Shown in pieces: positions 1 through 11,979 of a DNA stretch of 64,000 nucleotides. Below the pieces are notes generated by a model. That model saw only the letters and a list, made by a program, of their open reading frames with translations, was not told the origin of the DNA and ran no database searches. The translations under genes and the position numbers were made by a program. Source of the DNA: Labeo rohita (taxonomy: Eukaryota; Chordata; Actinopteri; Cypriniformes; Cyprinidae); the NCBI RefSeq assembly GCF_022985175.1, contig NC_066891.1, positions 4,145,015 through 4,209,014 on the forward strand. Direction: 5' to 3'. The stretch's first letter is position 1. Every line of letters begins with the position of its first letter.

Positions 1-1419
1 GCCTTGGCAACTATGTGAAATAACATAATTTTAAGTTATTTTTATGTTTTACTTTATTTCAGTTAACATTTTTTTTCATTTCACAATTTATTGTTTTTTT
101 TTTTAATATATTTTTGTAGTAAACTATAATAACCCTGTTTCAGCCCTGGCACATTCATGATGCAAGTTAAGTTTGAAGGTCCAGGTGTTTAGGTTCAGCC
201 TGTTCCTCAAACAAAGACATTGTACAAAACACCAGGTGAATGGACCACTTTCAAGATGTTTTTCAGGTGCTTTTAGTTCTTTTTGAAGCATGACAGCTTC
301 CATACATTGTATAACTCCACAAAAAAATTTGTACATGTCACTCCCTCAATTGTCTTGCTCAGGGACTCAGCAGAATCGCAGCAGGATCTCATTTAGGGCC
401 ACACAAGCAGCAACCTTCAAAAGCTCCTGCTGTCTTTCTGAATGTGTGAGATATTCCTAGTCACTTCATAAGCGTCATACCACGCGCTGCAGGATTCATT
501 TTATACCAGTATTTTAAAAAAACACACAACAGAAGCCTGCCGAGCTTCAGTGAGAGTTTGCATTTCTGCTCACGCTCAGTTGGTTTGACACTGAGAGATG
601 AGTTCAGTCCCAGTAAGGACTCTGTCTGTGAACGCAGCAAGCAAAAGAGCCTCCCATCTGTCTTGGTGTCGAGCTACACAAATAAAGGTAATATTTACAG
701 AGGTTTTTTAATGGTGCACTGCAAACGAAATTCATCAGGTTGGTTTCAAAGCTGTTAAAGCAAAATACATATAGTACACAAATATCAGAGATCAAGGGAT
801 TATCCATCATCAGGTCATTTTTGTCCGTCTAGTGTATTTTTATTAACCTCACTGCAAGGAAAAACTAGATCATACAACCTTAAGAATACGAAGTATTGTA
901 CTGAATGTGCGCTTGTAGTGAACTTCAAATCTTAAAATATATATTCTTAAAAATCTGTACTTGCAGATATGATATTAATAATACACAACTTAAGGCAACT
1001 TGTGTACTTAAAGAAATTTAACTTTCGTGGTTGTTTCTTAACACACTTAAGCACACTTTTAAAAAGTGCAGTCTAATAATGTCAAAGAAAACATTTTACA
1101 CATTTTAAATCATTGTTTTAATTGTTTGTCATTCTTTAAAGGAGTACACTTATTTTCATGTGTTGATTAACAAATAAAGCACCTCATTATAATTTTAACT
1201 GTAGTTAATTGATATTACATTTAAAGTATATTTTAAATGCAGCTGTGTAAATTAAAAATAAATGTAAATAGCCTACAAATTTATATCTATTTACATAATT
1301 ATATTAGTGCTGGGCAACGATTCATTGTGATTAATTGCATTCAAAATGAAAGTTTTTGTGTACATAATATGTGTGTGTACTGTGTATATATATTATGTAT
1401 ATATTAATACACATGCATT
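1..1419. other. slc1a7 intron 1, no gene seen
   Basis: AT-rich sequence with no recognisable exon on either strand. Residues expected in the second exon of EAAT5 were looked for on the minus strand and not found. Some mixed-composition sequence at 360-680 is not obviously repetitive. Confidence 0.4.
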
Positions 1420-1421
1420 TA

Positions 1422-1998
1422 CACTACCGTTCAAAAGTTTGGGGTCAGTAAGACTTGTAATAGTCTTTAAAGAAGTCTCTTATGCTTATCAAGGCTGCAT
1501 TTATTTGATTAAAAATATAGAAAAAAAACAGTAATATTGCAAAATGTTTTTACAATAATAAAATAATGTTTTTTATTTTAACATACTTTAAAATAGAATT
1601 TATTCCTGTGATGAAAAGCTGAATTTTTATCAGCTGTTACTATAAGTGTCACATGATCCTTCAGAAATCATTCTAATATGCGGATTTATTATTAGAATGA
1701 TCAATGTTGGATAATATCAACAGTTGTGCTGCCAAATATTTTTTGGAACCTGTTTTTTTTTTTTTTTTTTTTTTTCAGGATTCTTTCATGAATAACAAGT
1801 TTAAAAAGTACAGTGTTTATTCAAAATATAAATATTTTATAACAATGTAAATTATTTATTATTAACTTTTAATAAACTTTTAATTATTAACTTAATACAT
1901 CCTTGGTGAATAAAAGTATTAATTTCTTAAAAAAAAAAAAAAAAAAAAAAAACAGAAACAATAAAAATGTACTGACCCCAAACTTTTGAACGGTAGTG
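1422..1998. mobile_element. Foldback MITE with TA flanks (ACCGTTCAAAAG family)
   Basis: The ends are ~28-bp perfect or near-perfect inverted repeats (1422-1450 and 1970-1998, beginning CACTACCGTTCAAAAGTTTG), flanked by TA on both sides, as for a Tc1/mariner-type insertion. The interior carries the paired text found in other copies here (GGCTGCATTTATTTGATTAAA; GATCCTTCAGAAATCATTCT). It encodes no protein, so it is non-autonomous. Confidence 0.85.
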
Positions 1999-2138
1999 TA
2001 TATAATTAAGGAAACTATGTTATGATTATATAATACATATATTTATATATAAAATGAATATGTATGAATATAAATATACACATGTAAATATTTTCAAAAT
2101 ATGTGTGTGTCTTTATATATACATAACATACAAAGTAC

Positions 2139-2215
2139 TAGGGCTGTGCAATATCAAAATTATCGAAATATCGCAATATGTATATCGCTACAGCTTGCAG
2201 TATTTGGGGCCATGA
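2139..2215. repeat. Fragment of a dispersed AGGGCTGTGCAATAT repeat
   Basis: The sequence AGGGCTGTGCAATATC followed by ATCG-rich text is a dispersed repeat end common in teleost genomes. Only one end is clear; the rest seems to be interrupted by the element at 2318. Confidence 0.45.
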
Positions 2216-2317
2216 ACAAAAGACAGAGAAAATCAGTAACTGCCCTAGCCTAAATAACTTTTGTAGCTATTATGCTTTTTTACAAAGTCTTGTTTTGGTT
2301 TTGGGGGTGTACTAGAA

Positions 2318-2706
2318 TCAGAGTTTGTGAGCGGAGTGGAGCGGCAACAATTTCCCCTCCGCGCTCCAAGCGTTCAATAATCAGTCCGCTCCAGCTCCGC
2401 TCCGGGTTCACCATTTCCCACTCCTTGCTCAGCTGATCAGGAACACCTGTATTTCAGTATGTTTTGAAATATCACATAACATATTACAGTCAAATAAAAA
2501 GTTTTGTGGCTTATTGGACCACTAATGTGCAAACTATTTTCCTACCACATTCTTATCAAGCTTATTACGTGGATGTCGGCATTAAAAAGTATCATCTGCT
2601 TTTTTCAGTGCAAATTTTGTTTGTAAAGGATGAAAATAATAGTTCATTTTACAATAGTTCTCAACTCCGCACTCTGCTCCCACTCTGCTCCGCTCACATA
2701 CTCTGA
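2318..2706. mobile_element. Inverted-repeat element with 6-bp target duplication (GAGCGGAG family)
   Basis: The ends TCAGAGTTTGTGAGCGGAG and CTCCGCTCACATACTCTGA are imperfect inverted repeats, flanked by the exact direct repeat CTAGAA (2312-2317 and 2707-2712). The interior contains more GCTCCGC repeats and no coding capacity. The duplication is shorter than the 8 bp usual for hAT, so the superfamily is open. Confidence 0.8.
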
Positions 2707-2814
2707 CTAGAACATGCTCTAAGGCTTGGTGGCATTATTTTTCACATAATTTACATTATTGCAATACCTTTCACCCCAGCCTGGTACAAAAGGCTCGATT
2801 AGTTCCGGGTTTGA

Positions 2815-3958
2815 TGAAGGCCCGCCTTCTGAAAAACGAAATGTGTTGTGATTGGTTAGCTGTCCCAGTGTGTTGTGATTGGCAAACAGCTTAGACGGTG
2901 TTTCAGTACTGCCACACCCCTAGCCAAAGTAGCAAATTTCATGTACAACTGTTAGCGCAAGCTAGATTAAAGTGATGCTTATGTTTTAAATATGGATATT
3001 TTTCTTACAAAAAACGCATTGATTTCCTTCCCCTTTAGTTCTCTCCAGCACTGGAAAGCTGACCTGATATTTACATGGGTCCTACTTCTTGCCTTCTTTC
3101 CCAATCCCAGTCCTCGCGCCCCCCAGCTCTGCATATTTAGTATGTATCTCTCATCACGATCAACGTTTGTTCTATTCCACCGTAAGTGCCCTGCGAAGTG
3201 GACATCACATGATCAGGGAGTAGGAGGCAGTGAATACTGTGTATGGAACAATGTCAGTCGAAACACAGTTCATACATGGAGCTCACTTCCAATGAGCTGG
3301 TGATCTGAATTCAGGTGTGTTATGCAGAGTGGGGGGCGCGAGGACTTGAATTGAGAACCACTGCCTTATCGTAAGCCTTCTTTTGTTCCGCAGATGTTTT
3401 CCTCTTTTGTTTTTTAATTCGCCATCGCTGTTTTTCTGTCGCGCTCGGCTCGGCGCTTTCTCTTCCCCATCATGAGTAGATACGCCCCTTACTGCTGATT
3501 GGCTACAAGTTTGTTTTGGTAATCGGCCCAACTCAGTTATCTAAAACTTTTTGGAAAAAAAAAAATACATACCCCACTATTAATGCTCGTGTTAATGCCC
3601 GCGCCGCATCTAGTTGAAGCATCCCAGAAGTGGCTCTCCATGCTGCATCGCTAAAGTTAAGCTAATCCCCCACCTCGTCACTCCCCACCCCCCAACCATT
3701 AGAATTTCAGTAGGTGGGATTTATTTTAATGATATTCTAATGGGCCACATTGTGACAGCATAACATCGGAATACAAACGCTGTAGTCCAAAGGAGCCGTT
3801 CGCTGTAGTTCTTGAAAAGGAATTTTTTAAAAACGAAATATCTCCCTTTGGAGTGGACTTTGAGATTTGTAACATTGTAGATCTTTTTTATGCCCAAACA
3901 TACACACCACACACTGACTAAAATTCAAAAAGTGAAAAAGCATAATAGGACCCCTTTA
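2815..3958. repeat. Composite old DNA-repeat region
   Basis: The stretch ends with CATAATAGGACCCCTTTAA, the end of a repeat whose opposite end appears at 60306. It contains GTGTTGTGATTGG text (2845-2880) and, nested inside, the GC-rich foldback at about 3101-3352. Several ORFs cross it but none resembles a protein family. Confidence 0.55.
3101..3352. mobile_element. Foldback element with GC-rich ends
   Basis: The text AGTCCTCGCGCCCCCCAG near 3110 is mirrored by its complement (GGGGGGCGCGAGGACT) near 3330-3348. The arms enclose about 200 bp without coding capacity. No target duplication was resolved. Confidence 0.65.
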
Positions 3959-3959
3959 A

Positions 3960-5600
3960 CCATATTTCAAAAACAGAATTATGATGTACTCTTAAGTCCT
4001 AAATAACTGGGTCAAAATCGCATTTTGATTGCTTTGCATCCTAAATTTGAACTATAACAATTTTATTTGAATTGCAAATAACATGCATTTAATTGTCTGG
4101 AAAAAAAATATGTTCAGTTCACACTTTTTTTTTTTTTTTTTGTAAATTTTCATTAAAAAAACTAAAACTATGTAAAAGTTTACTTCTTTTTAACAAGGGA
4201 GCCTACAGTAGTCAAACTGGTTTTTGGTGTATGGTCCAGTTTGGTCTGTTAGGTGGTCAACTGGTCAACTATATAAACCAGCTGGGTTAAACCATGACTA
4301 ATGACCACAAAATACCTTTGTAAATTGTAAAATGTAAAACCAGCTACCACTGTTAGTTCAAACCTGTGTGGTTTTTCAGTTTTTTTTGAAAGCAAAATGA
4401 TAAAATTCGATTTTTTTTTCTATTTGCATTGTATGCATGGCTCTTTTCCATATGTTAAACAGGAATGAGCACTGCTGAGCTCAAAAAATGACAAAAAGAA
4501 CATTTAAGTATCACTGAAGGGGTCTGCATGATTGCTCTATGATTCGAGCCATTTTTCGTCCCGATTATTCATCCCAAAATGTCCCCATTCAGTGCATATA
4601 TTCCAGTGAACCGCACTGAGCAAATTTTCAGTGAACAGGTTCAATTTTCTGTTGTTTCCTTAAACAGCCCTAAAAGACCATGGAAAATGGTTCACAAATT
4701 GTATGGACTGCTTTTTAGGATTTTTGCTTGATACCTTGATATTGACTTTCATCATTTCCATGAAGGAAAATAAAATGGGGATAATTAACATGATCCTTTT
4801 TATTCTTCATTCTCTTTGAGCTGGATCATGCCAGATTTGATCCAGCATGGTGGAGTCTATGTATACTTGCGCACATTTTTGTGATCATCTGTGACTATCA
4901 CTCTCAGCACATTTAGACTTTTTCAGTGCAACTATTGAACATGCGCTTGCTGTGTCTTCTTTTGTCTCATTCAATGCAAAACCCAAAAATAGTCGCACAT
5001 CTGAAAGAGAACAAAGAAACGCTGCTGCGATTGTACTAACTGCACACACAATACAATGTTTATAAAACAACAACCACACTAACAAAAGCTGCTTCTTCAG
5101 TGCACGTAAACATTTTTTGTGTCCAAATGAGAGTGTTTCATCTCCCATTTGCTTTGCCAAAAAACGATTAAGACAGAAGTGCTTCAGACTAATGCGAAGC
5201 ATGACTCACAGTCACCTCTTTTTGCCTGCAGCAACTTTTCAGTGCCAGTGCTGAGATTACATGGAGTCATTACATCGCTATCGCTGAGCTCTACACACAA
5301 ACACAAAGCCACTCCAACAGATGTAGCACTCAGCTTCTGCTCTCCACAATACAAACAACAAAAGAGCAAGTGTGAGAGGCTGTGTTGGGAGACAGCTTTG
5401 TGAAATAAGTTTGGAAGTTTGTCTAGGAGAAGGACAGCAGGGTTTTACAATTATCAAAATAGCTAGTCAAGATGAATGTGTAGTAGGAAAAAAAACATAA
5501 ATGTCCAATGGCTTTGAGAAAAAAGCTGATGTCAAAAATAGTTTGCTTTCAAAAACTGTTTGCACCATAAATTATACACATAAACAGATTGAATATTTTT
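3960..5600. other. slc1a7 intron 1, no gene seen
   Basis: Mostly non-repetitive AT-rich sequence with a poly-T tract at about 4123-4141 and GACCAGCT-type repeat text at 4240-4300. No exon was recognised in the 4885-5400 region despite overlapping ORFs on both strands. Confidence 0.4.
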
Positions 5601-5624
5601 TTATGATTACAAGCACACATACTT

Positions 5625-5930
5625 AATTCAAAAGAAAATATTCTTCTGCTCACCAGGGTTGCATTTATTTGATCAAAAATACATTAAAAACAGTAATATT
5701 GTAAAATATTATTACAATTTAAAAGAACTGTTTTCTATTGTAATAGTTACTAAAATCTAATTTATTCCTGTGATGCAAAGCTGAATTTTAAGCATCATTA
5801 CTCCAGTCTTCAGTGTCACATGATACTTCGGAAATCATTCTAATATACTGATTTACTACGCAGTTATTCAGTTATCAGTTATTATTGGTGCTCATTTTCA
5901 TAAATAATGTTACTTCTTATTAATGTTTTT
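5625..5930. repeat. Partial copy of the ACCGTTCAAAAG MITE interior
   Basis: Internal text matches the 1422-1998 element (GGTTGCATTTATTTGATCAAA, GAAATCATTCTAATAT) but the TA-flanked ends are missing. Confidence 0.7.
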
Positions 5931-6034
5931 TCTGCTTAATGTTTTTGTGGAAACTGATTTGAAACAAATCAAAAGATCACTTTTGATCAGTTTTTTGTTG
6001 ATGTTCATTATTTTGCTTTATAAACCTTTTTGGG

Positions 6035-7950
6035 GTTCAAGCGCATAGTGCTGAAACCATATTGTAATTGTTAGAATGGTCACGGATCAGCGATCTCCAA
6101 GTAAAACTGATTGTGCAGACCAAATTGTTAGTCGTAGAAACTTGAAACTTGGAGGGATGGTAGTACTCACCAAGGTTATTATAGTTTGGGATTTTTAAAT
6201 TCGTTTTATTTTAATATCGTTTTCAAATTTGCAATAAAATTTAGTTTTTTTGTTTTTATTAGTTTCATTAATAATTTTGTTCGTTTTTATTTTGTGAACA
6301 CATTTTTGTTTAGTTTTTATATAGTTTCGTTTCAGTTTTAGTTTTAGTAATCACTTCCAGAGCACAGGCCAAAGAAAGATTTCTTAGTGATGCAAATGTC
6401 TATAGTGACAAAATTAAAGCATGCTGAGATTGTTTAGATGGTAGAAGAATACAAATAAAAACAAAAATGACGCAGTCATGCGTTTTTACTCCATAAATCT
6501 ACAGTTGTGCTTACATTCTATTTAAAAGCACTAGACTGAATAAATGTGTTGTGATATTTAATTTGAAAATGCATATAACTTTTTTATTTTAGGCCTGGAT
6601 GTCTTTTATCTTATTTAACCATAATCATGATACTATAACTGTTGTGTTAACTTTTCCGCAAACATACGCAGGTAAAGCATAACGGGGACTAAAGAAATTC
6701 AATAATAATGGCGGAGCCTCAACACTCAATTAGCTGTCGCTGAAATGAATAACCGCTTAGGGAGTGCGTCTTGCTCGCTTTCTGTAACCTAGGTATATAT
6801 TTTATAAGTTTCGTTTTTAATGCTTCTATAAAGGACCAACGGCCACGTATACACTGTTCAAGAAGAGACAATGGCATTTAACAGTAAATGGCATGTTTTA
6901 ATGTTTACGAAAATGTTTTTTGATGAATCGTTTTCGTCTTAGTTTTAGTTTTCGTTTACGAAAATAACCTTGGTACTCACATCGCCTACAACGTGGCCAA
7001 GGCTCGCCCCAGTCGGCCTGATGGGGGCACTACAGCAATCAAAAGTGCGAAATCCCTCATAACTCTTAAACCCTCAGTCGCAGGCAGATTTGATCGTGAT
7101 CTGAAATTTTCAGGTATTTTACGTATTTTAAAAACCACATTTTGCAAACTACTCCTAGGTTTTTCCCTTGATCAGAACCAAACCAGTGCAGTAAGATTTT
7201 CTGGAGAGTGAATATCAATAATTAACAAAAAAAGTTGAACTTTTGACTCACTGCCGCAACAGGGCAGGGCCACTTTTAATAAAATGCCTATAACTCATGA
7301 ACAGAATGCAATATTTTTGCCAAACTCAGAACACCTATGTAAGAGCTCAGTCTGAGGTCACAGGAAAAAATCGTGGAGATTGGCCACTTAGTGGTGCTGT
7401 TAGATTGAAAAAACATAAAAATGGTTATAACTGCGCAACCATTTGTCCTTTCAACATGAAAGCTCTTGGTCCAATGTACCACAAGTATCTTTAAGCACGT
7501 TTGTGTATCTCAAAAAACATGGCCGCCATTGGCCGACGAATTCAAGCACCTCTTACACATAGTTAACGGAGGCCGATCGGAACGAAATTTGGTGGGCATG
7601 TTCGACTCATGTCCCTCTTTGGGGCTCTTTGGGAGGCTATAACGGAGTCCTTTAGAAAAGAGGCCTGTCCAAATTTACCCAAAATCCTATAAAGCCTGAA
7701 GGAAAATTCAAAACTTCACAAAACCTGCTGAGCACATGCGACAGGTGATTCTAAACAAGCATGAAAAGTTTTAAGAGATCAGACCACAGCTGGTGCTATA
7801 ACAGTCAGAAATGTTAAAAAACATGATATGTCTATGGTAAATTACCTGGATTTGGTTACAAGCTTGCTAAATAATATCTTTTGTCATGTGTGCTTAAATG
7901 CCTTAAAGCGCTTAAAGCCTGGTAATCGCTGCTTGCAGCTATTTTTTATT
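6035..7950. mobile_element. Large dispersed repeat, copy A (GCTGCTTGCAGCTA end)
   Basis: This region matches, in reverse orientation, the sequence at 61767-64000: shared blocks include GAGGCCGATCGGAACGAA, the CAGCTGGTGCTATAACAGTC segment and the terminal GCTGCTTGCAGCTA. It is interrupted by the hAT-type MITE at 6171-6972. A shorter related piece lies at 28320-28640. No intact protein is encoded, and its class is not known to me. Confidence 0.7.
6171..6972. mobile_element. hAT-type MITE with perfect 8-bp duplication
   Basis: The ends CAAGGTTATTATAG and AAAATAACCTTG are inverted repeats flanked by the exact 8-bp direct repeat GTACTCAC (6163-6170 and 6973-6980). An 8-bp duplication is the hAT signature. 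The interior is rich in TTTTAGTTTTCGT text and has no coding capacity. It interrupts the larger repeat at 6035-7950. Confidence 0.9.
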
Positions 7951-7999
7951 ATTGCAGTTGTATTTATTTTAAACAGTCTATATCATGGAGAACACTGGC

Positions 8000-9560
8000 T
8001 AAATGCATGCAAGTCTGTGTTTGTGTGTGTGATCTGTGCTTTCAGTTTAGTTAAAGCCTTTCTCTGTCCTGTCGTGACTTTCATATATAATTCATACAAA
8101 CCCCCACACACGTCATAGGCCCTCAACCGATTTTTCTGTTTAAAAGAAATCAATAGACATGAATAGCTGAATTCACAGTGCATTAAATCATATGTATGTA
8201 CTATATTCTATACTATATTCATGTACTATATTCTATACATATAGAAAGTGCATTAAAGGTATTTATTGAGGCTGTTCTTAGTACTTCATATCCGGACTGC
8301 TTATAAATGGCTGGCTTGCTACTGAGACAAAGAATGTGTTGAGTATGAGGTAGAGGGTGGTGTATGAAGTGAGCCAAACATTATTATGATAATTTCCTCT
8401 TGTTTACACTGTGTCGCAAGCAGATCATTCTTATCAACAAATAATCTCTCAATACTGGAAGAGGACATGCTGTGATGGTGTATAACCACAGCCAATTGGA
8501 ACATATTTTAGGATTTTTGTGCAATGTGATTTCACTGTGGCAGAGACCGTTTTACTCACATTTACATGAATAATATTGCCATGTTCCTGTAGTTCCACAA
8601 AACATAACAGTAGAAACACCAAGAACTTGGTTTAATTCCCATTGAATGCATGTACTGACAAAACATAAGTTGCTCTGGATAAAAGCAGATGCAAAATGCA
8701 TATTGCACATAACATTTTCTTTTATTTTTAGGTCCAAACTGGGTTTCTCTATCTTGCGAAATAAGCCACTTTTTTTTTAAAGAGCGCGTTGCAATTTAGC
8801 TGAAACGGCAGATAGCATCACCGACCTGCTTTAAACGCCATGAGGCTAAGCAGCACTTGCTTAATGTACAATTACTAAGAGCATTTGTATGATTGGACAG
8901 TAATCCCCGGTCGTCACAGCAAATGGCCTGTGGAGGTTTTATTTTTAGGCGTATTTGAGAATCATATCGGAGGTTTTAGTCGAAGTGGACATGAAATGAA
9001 AAAGGGAGAAATGCCACAGTTTGTTTGACGTTCATTCAGTTGCTGTTGTTTTAATCTAATGAAGAACTAGAAAATCACACACAAAAAATTAATTACTTAG
9101 TACAGTACAAATATCTAAACATTCCTAAATCAAGATTTACTTGAAGCAAATTGATGCTGATATTAAGTCTTGTTTTCTGAAAAGCAAATGCTTACACCAA
9201 GGCAAAATATCTGTCAGTAGGCTCAGAAAAATAATTGTTTTCCTTTTGAATTAGGTTTATTTTTTCTTAAACCATTAAAGATATTTTTTTCTTGTTTTAA
9301 GAATTTTTAAAAATGATGAATGTTTAAACATTTGTATTCGAAAACTAAAAAAAAATTGCAATGCAGTAAAATGTTAATCCTGATATACAGTAATATGACA
9401 CTTCAAATCATAAATCAGATGCATATGTGTGACAGATATTGGATATTGGATTTAAAAAAAAAAAAAATTGGGGGAAAGGGAAAAAACTCAAACCAGCATT
9501 TCCCATTCATTTAAAATAGAGCTTGATGCTACAACATTTATCCAAATTATTCAAGACTGG
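8000..9560. other. slc1a7 intron 1, no gene seen
   Basis: Non-repetitive AT-rich sequence apart from a short ACTATATTCTAT tandem near 8194-8240. No exon was recognised on the minus strand. Confidence 0.4.
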
Positions 9561-10760
9561 TGTGGAGTTAAAGTATAATCAAAAAACCCATATTGACCAA
9601 TAATCATAAAACAACCCTAATTTTAGGCTTTTACTGGAAAGTCGTCTATAAAAAAGCAAACCCAGAGGTCACCACCACTTGGCCACATGTCACGTCCTTT
9701 CCTTTCCTTTCCTTTCCTTTCCTTTCCTTTCCTTTCCTTTCCTTTCATTTCATTTCATTTCAGGCTTTTACTGAAAAGTCATGCAAAAAAAAACACCCAA
9801 AACAAAACAAAACAATAATAGTTTAATTGAAAACCTATACTAATCAACCAATAATCATAAAAAATCCTTGGTTTTTAGGCTTTACTGGAAAGTTATTCAA
9901 ATAAAATGAAACCTAAAGGTCATTTGGACCAAATGAGACCATGAGGTCATATTAGTTAAATCAAAAAATCATACTGATCAACCAATAATCATAAAAAATC
10001 TTTTTATCGTAAAGTCATCCAAAAAAGCAAACCCAGAGGTCATTTGGACCAAATTAGACCATAATAGTTTAATTGAAAACCCATATTGCTCAACCAGTAA
10101 TAATCATAAAAAGCCCTGATTTTAGGCTTTACTGGAAACTTATTCAAATAAAATGAAACCTAAAAGTCTTTTGGACCAAATGAGACCATAAGATCAAAAA
10201 CCCATATTGATCAGTCGATAATCATAAAAAAGCCCTGATTTTGGGCTATTGGAAAGTCATCTGGGAAAAAAAAAAAAAAAAAAAAAAAAAAAGGAAATCC
10301 AAAAGAAAACCAGAGTCCATTAAATCATAAATCCATATTGATCAACCAATAATCATAAAAAAGTTCTAATTTGGTCTGGAAAGTCATCCAAATAAAATAA
10401 AACCCAAAGGTCATTTGGACCAAATGAGCCCATAATAGTTAAATAAAAAAAAACATATTGATCAACCAATAATCATAAAAAATCAATGAAAACCATATTG
10501 ATCAACCATAAAAACAAATCTATGAGGTCATTTAAACCAAAAGATACTATAATATTTTAATTGAAAACTTTACTAGAAAACTTTACTAGAAACTTATCCA
10601 AATAAAATGAAACCTAAAGGTCTTTTGGACCAAATGTGACCATAAGGCTATAAAAAACATTTTGATCATTCAATAATAATAAAAAAGCCCTGATTTTAGG
10701 CTTCTACTGCAAAGAATATTAAAAAAAAGGAAACCCAAAGGTCATTTGGACCAGTAAGAC
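9560..10760. repeat. Diverged ~120-bp tandem array in slc1a7 intron 1
   Basis: The phrase CCAATAATCATAAAAAA recurs near 9594, 9846, 9980, 10092, 10212, 10344, 10463 and 10665. Each copy is followed by text such as TTTTAGGCTTTTACTGGAAAG and GGTCATTTGGACCAAATGAGA. Spacing is about 110-135 bp. The array ends about 120 bp from the slc1a7 donor site. Confidence 0.85.
9696..9765. repeat. (CCTTT)n microsatellite
   Basis: About ten consecutive CCTTT units, ending in a few CATTT variants. It interrupts the first unit of the ~120-bp tandem array. Confidence 0.95.
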
Positions 10761-10882
10761 AATGAGAAGACGTTTGAATCACACTGACACTGTAGGTGGG
10801 ATAGGAGAGGGTTTTATGGGAGGATTTTGGGGAGGATTTTACAGTGTGTTTGCAGTGAACATTTGTTACTGGGGAGACTGAC

Positions 10883-11023
10883 CTGCTCCGAGAGGTTTTT
10901 GGAGCGCAGAAAGAAGCCGAGCAGACATCCGATAACAACAGCCAAAACCGAGAGGATGAGCAGGCCGTTCTGCTTACAGACCCCTTTCACTCGCACCCAA
11001 ACTGCATCCAGCGCCACAGCCAT
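10883..11023 (-). CDS. slc1a7: slc1a7 (EAAT5) first coding exon, partial gene
   Basis: This exon encodes the first 47 residues of a solute carrier family 1 glutamate transporter. EAAT5 is a plasma-membrane sodium-coupled glutamate carrier with a large glutamate-gated chloride conductance, found mainly in photoreceptors and bipolar cells. The exon shows a short cytoplasmic N-terminus, then the family core CKQNGLLILSVL and GCLLGFFLR, which forms the first membrane helix (about residues 20-39). It closely resembles my recollection of the human EAAT5 N-terminus and fits it better than EAAT1-4. The start is the first ATG after an in-frame TAG 12 codons upstream, with A at -3 and G at +4; an upstream in-frame GTG was not used. 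The exon ends in phase 0 at a GTCAGT donor reading from 10882 downward. No other exon was recognised at lower coordinates, so intron 1 probably runs off the window. Teleosts can carry a and b paralogues; which this is cannot be told. Confidence 0.88.
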
Positions 11024-11420
11024 CGTGTGTCCCACGTCCACAAAACACCAGCCACACTAGCAGATCTCCATATATCCACCGCCCAGACCCAGATGGGAGA
11101 ACGCCCCACGCAGATGGACGAGAAAGAATAGACAGACAGTTGAAAACGTGCAGAGAATAAGTTCGGGTTGTGCTCAGAATCTGGAGAAAACACTCATATC
11201 CTTCACTGTGCAGCGATGGACTAAGAAGATCATCACACTTTTCAAGCATCCACTGGTTTCAGCCCATTCAGGACAGATCGGCTCCACCCACCTTCCAGCT
11301 CGGCCAATAGGAAGTGAGCGCCAGTTGGTGTTGTGCACAGTGCGGACAGCATCAATCCTATTAGCGAAAGCACGCTGCGTAAAGGGGTCTGTGGCCTGGA
11401 TTACACGCACAGAGCATCAA
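11024..11420 (-). promoter_or_regulatory. slc1a7: Probable slc1a7 5' UTR and proximal promoter
   Basis: This is unique, relatively GC-rich DNA immediately upstream of the slc1a7 start. On the plus strand a CCAAT box (GGCCAATAGG) sits near 11303, and a GGATTA motif, the core of the CRX/OTX photoreceptor site, near 11395. Several long ORFs cross the region on both strands but none resembles a protein family. The transcription start cannot be placed from sequence. Confidence 0.4.
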
Positions 11421-11569
11421 ACGAAGATAAAACTGGCTGGATCTGTTCATAAATGACGTTGATTGAAGGGAAATGGTCTCATTTATGGGTGTGTAGATGT
11501 TTACAAGTGCATATGAGGTGCATTCCGGGATTTTGAGGTTAAAGCACAAAAGTTTTTGCCTTTATTTTT

Positions 11570-11790
11570 ACAGATTCTGAACTGATTTTCAATAGAAATT
11601 TTTCTTAAGCAGCAAATCAGCACATTAGAATGATTTCTGAAGGATCATGTGATACTGAAGACTGGAGTAATGATGCTAAAAATTCAGCTTTGCAACAGAG
11701 TAATAAATTATATTTTAACACATATTCAACTAGAAAACAGTTATTTTAAATTGCAAAAATATTACTACAATATTACTAGGTAATATTAAT
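11570..11790. repeat. Reverse-oriented fragment of the ACCGTTCAAAAG MITE
   Basis: AATGATTTCTGAAGGATCATGT and GACTGGAGTAATGATGCT match the interior of the MITE at 1422-1998 in the other orientation. The terminal repeats are not preserved. Confidence 0.65.
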
Positions 11791-11942
11791 AGGTAAGCAG
11801 AAGAGATCTCTTTCAAAAACATTTTAAATTTGTACCAGCCATAGGCTTTTAAACAGCAGTGTAAAACAATAAAAAAGAAGCAAGATGACAAACTAAAATA
11901 AAACATAGTATGAAAAGCAATGTGAATAATCTGCACAGTCAG

Positions 11943-11979
<37 letters not shown>

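Noticed and set aside
9560..10760. CRISPR-like array of spaced repeats
   Set aside because: Units are ~120 bp, degenerate over their whole length and in an animal intron; this is a diverged tandem repeat.
1..10882. Further slc1a7 exons
   Set aside because: The conserved text expected for exon 2 onward (membrane helix 2, the MILPLV-type region) was not found on the minus strand; the intron probably continues beyond the window.
11024..11041. In-frame GTG six codons upstream of the slc1a7 ATG as an alternative start
   Set aside because: Vertebrate initiation strongly favours ATG; the ATG at 11023-11021 has a good context and the family begins at this point. An in-frame TAG lies only a few codons further upstream.
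10974..11456. Overlapping ORFs of 60-102 codons on both strands around the slc1a7 start
   Set aside because: Shadows of slc1a7 exon 1 and its 5' UTR/promoter; none shows family features.
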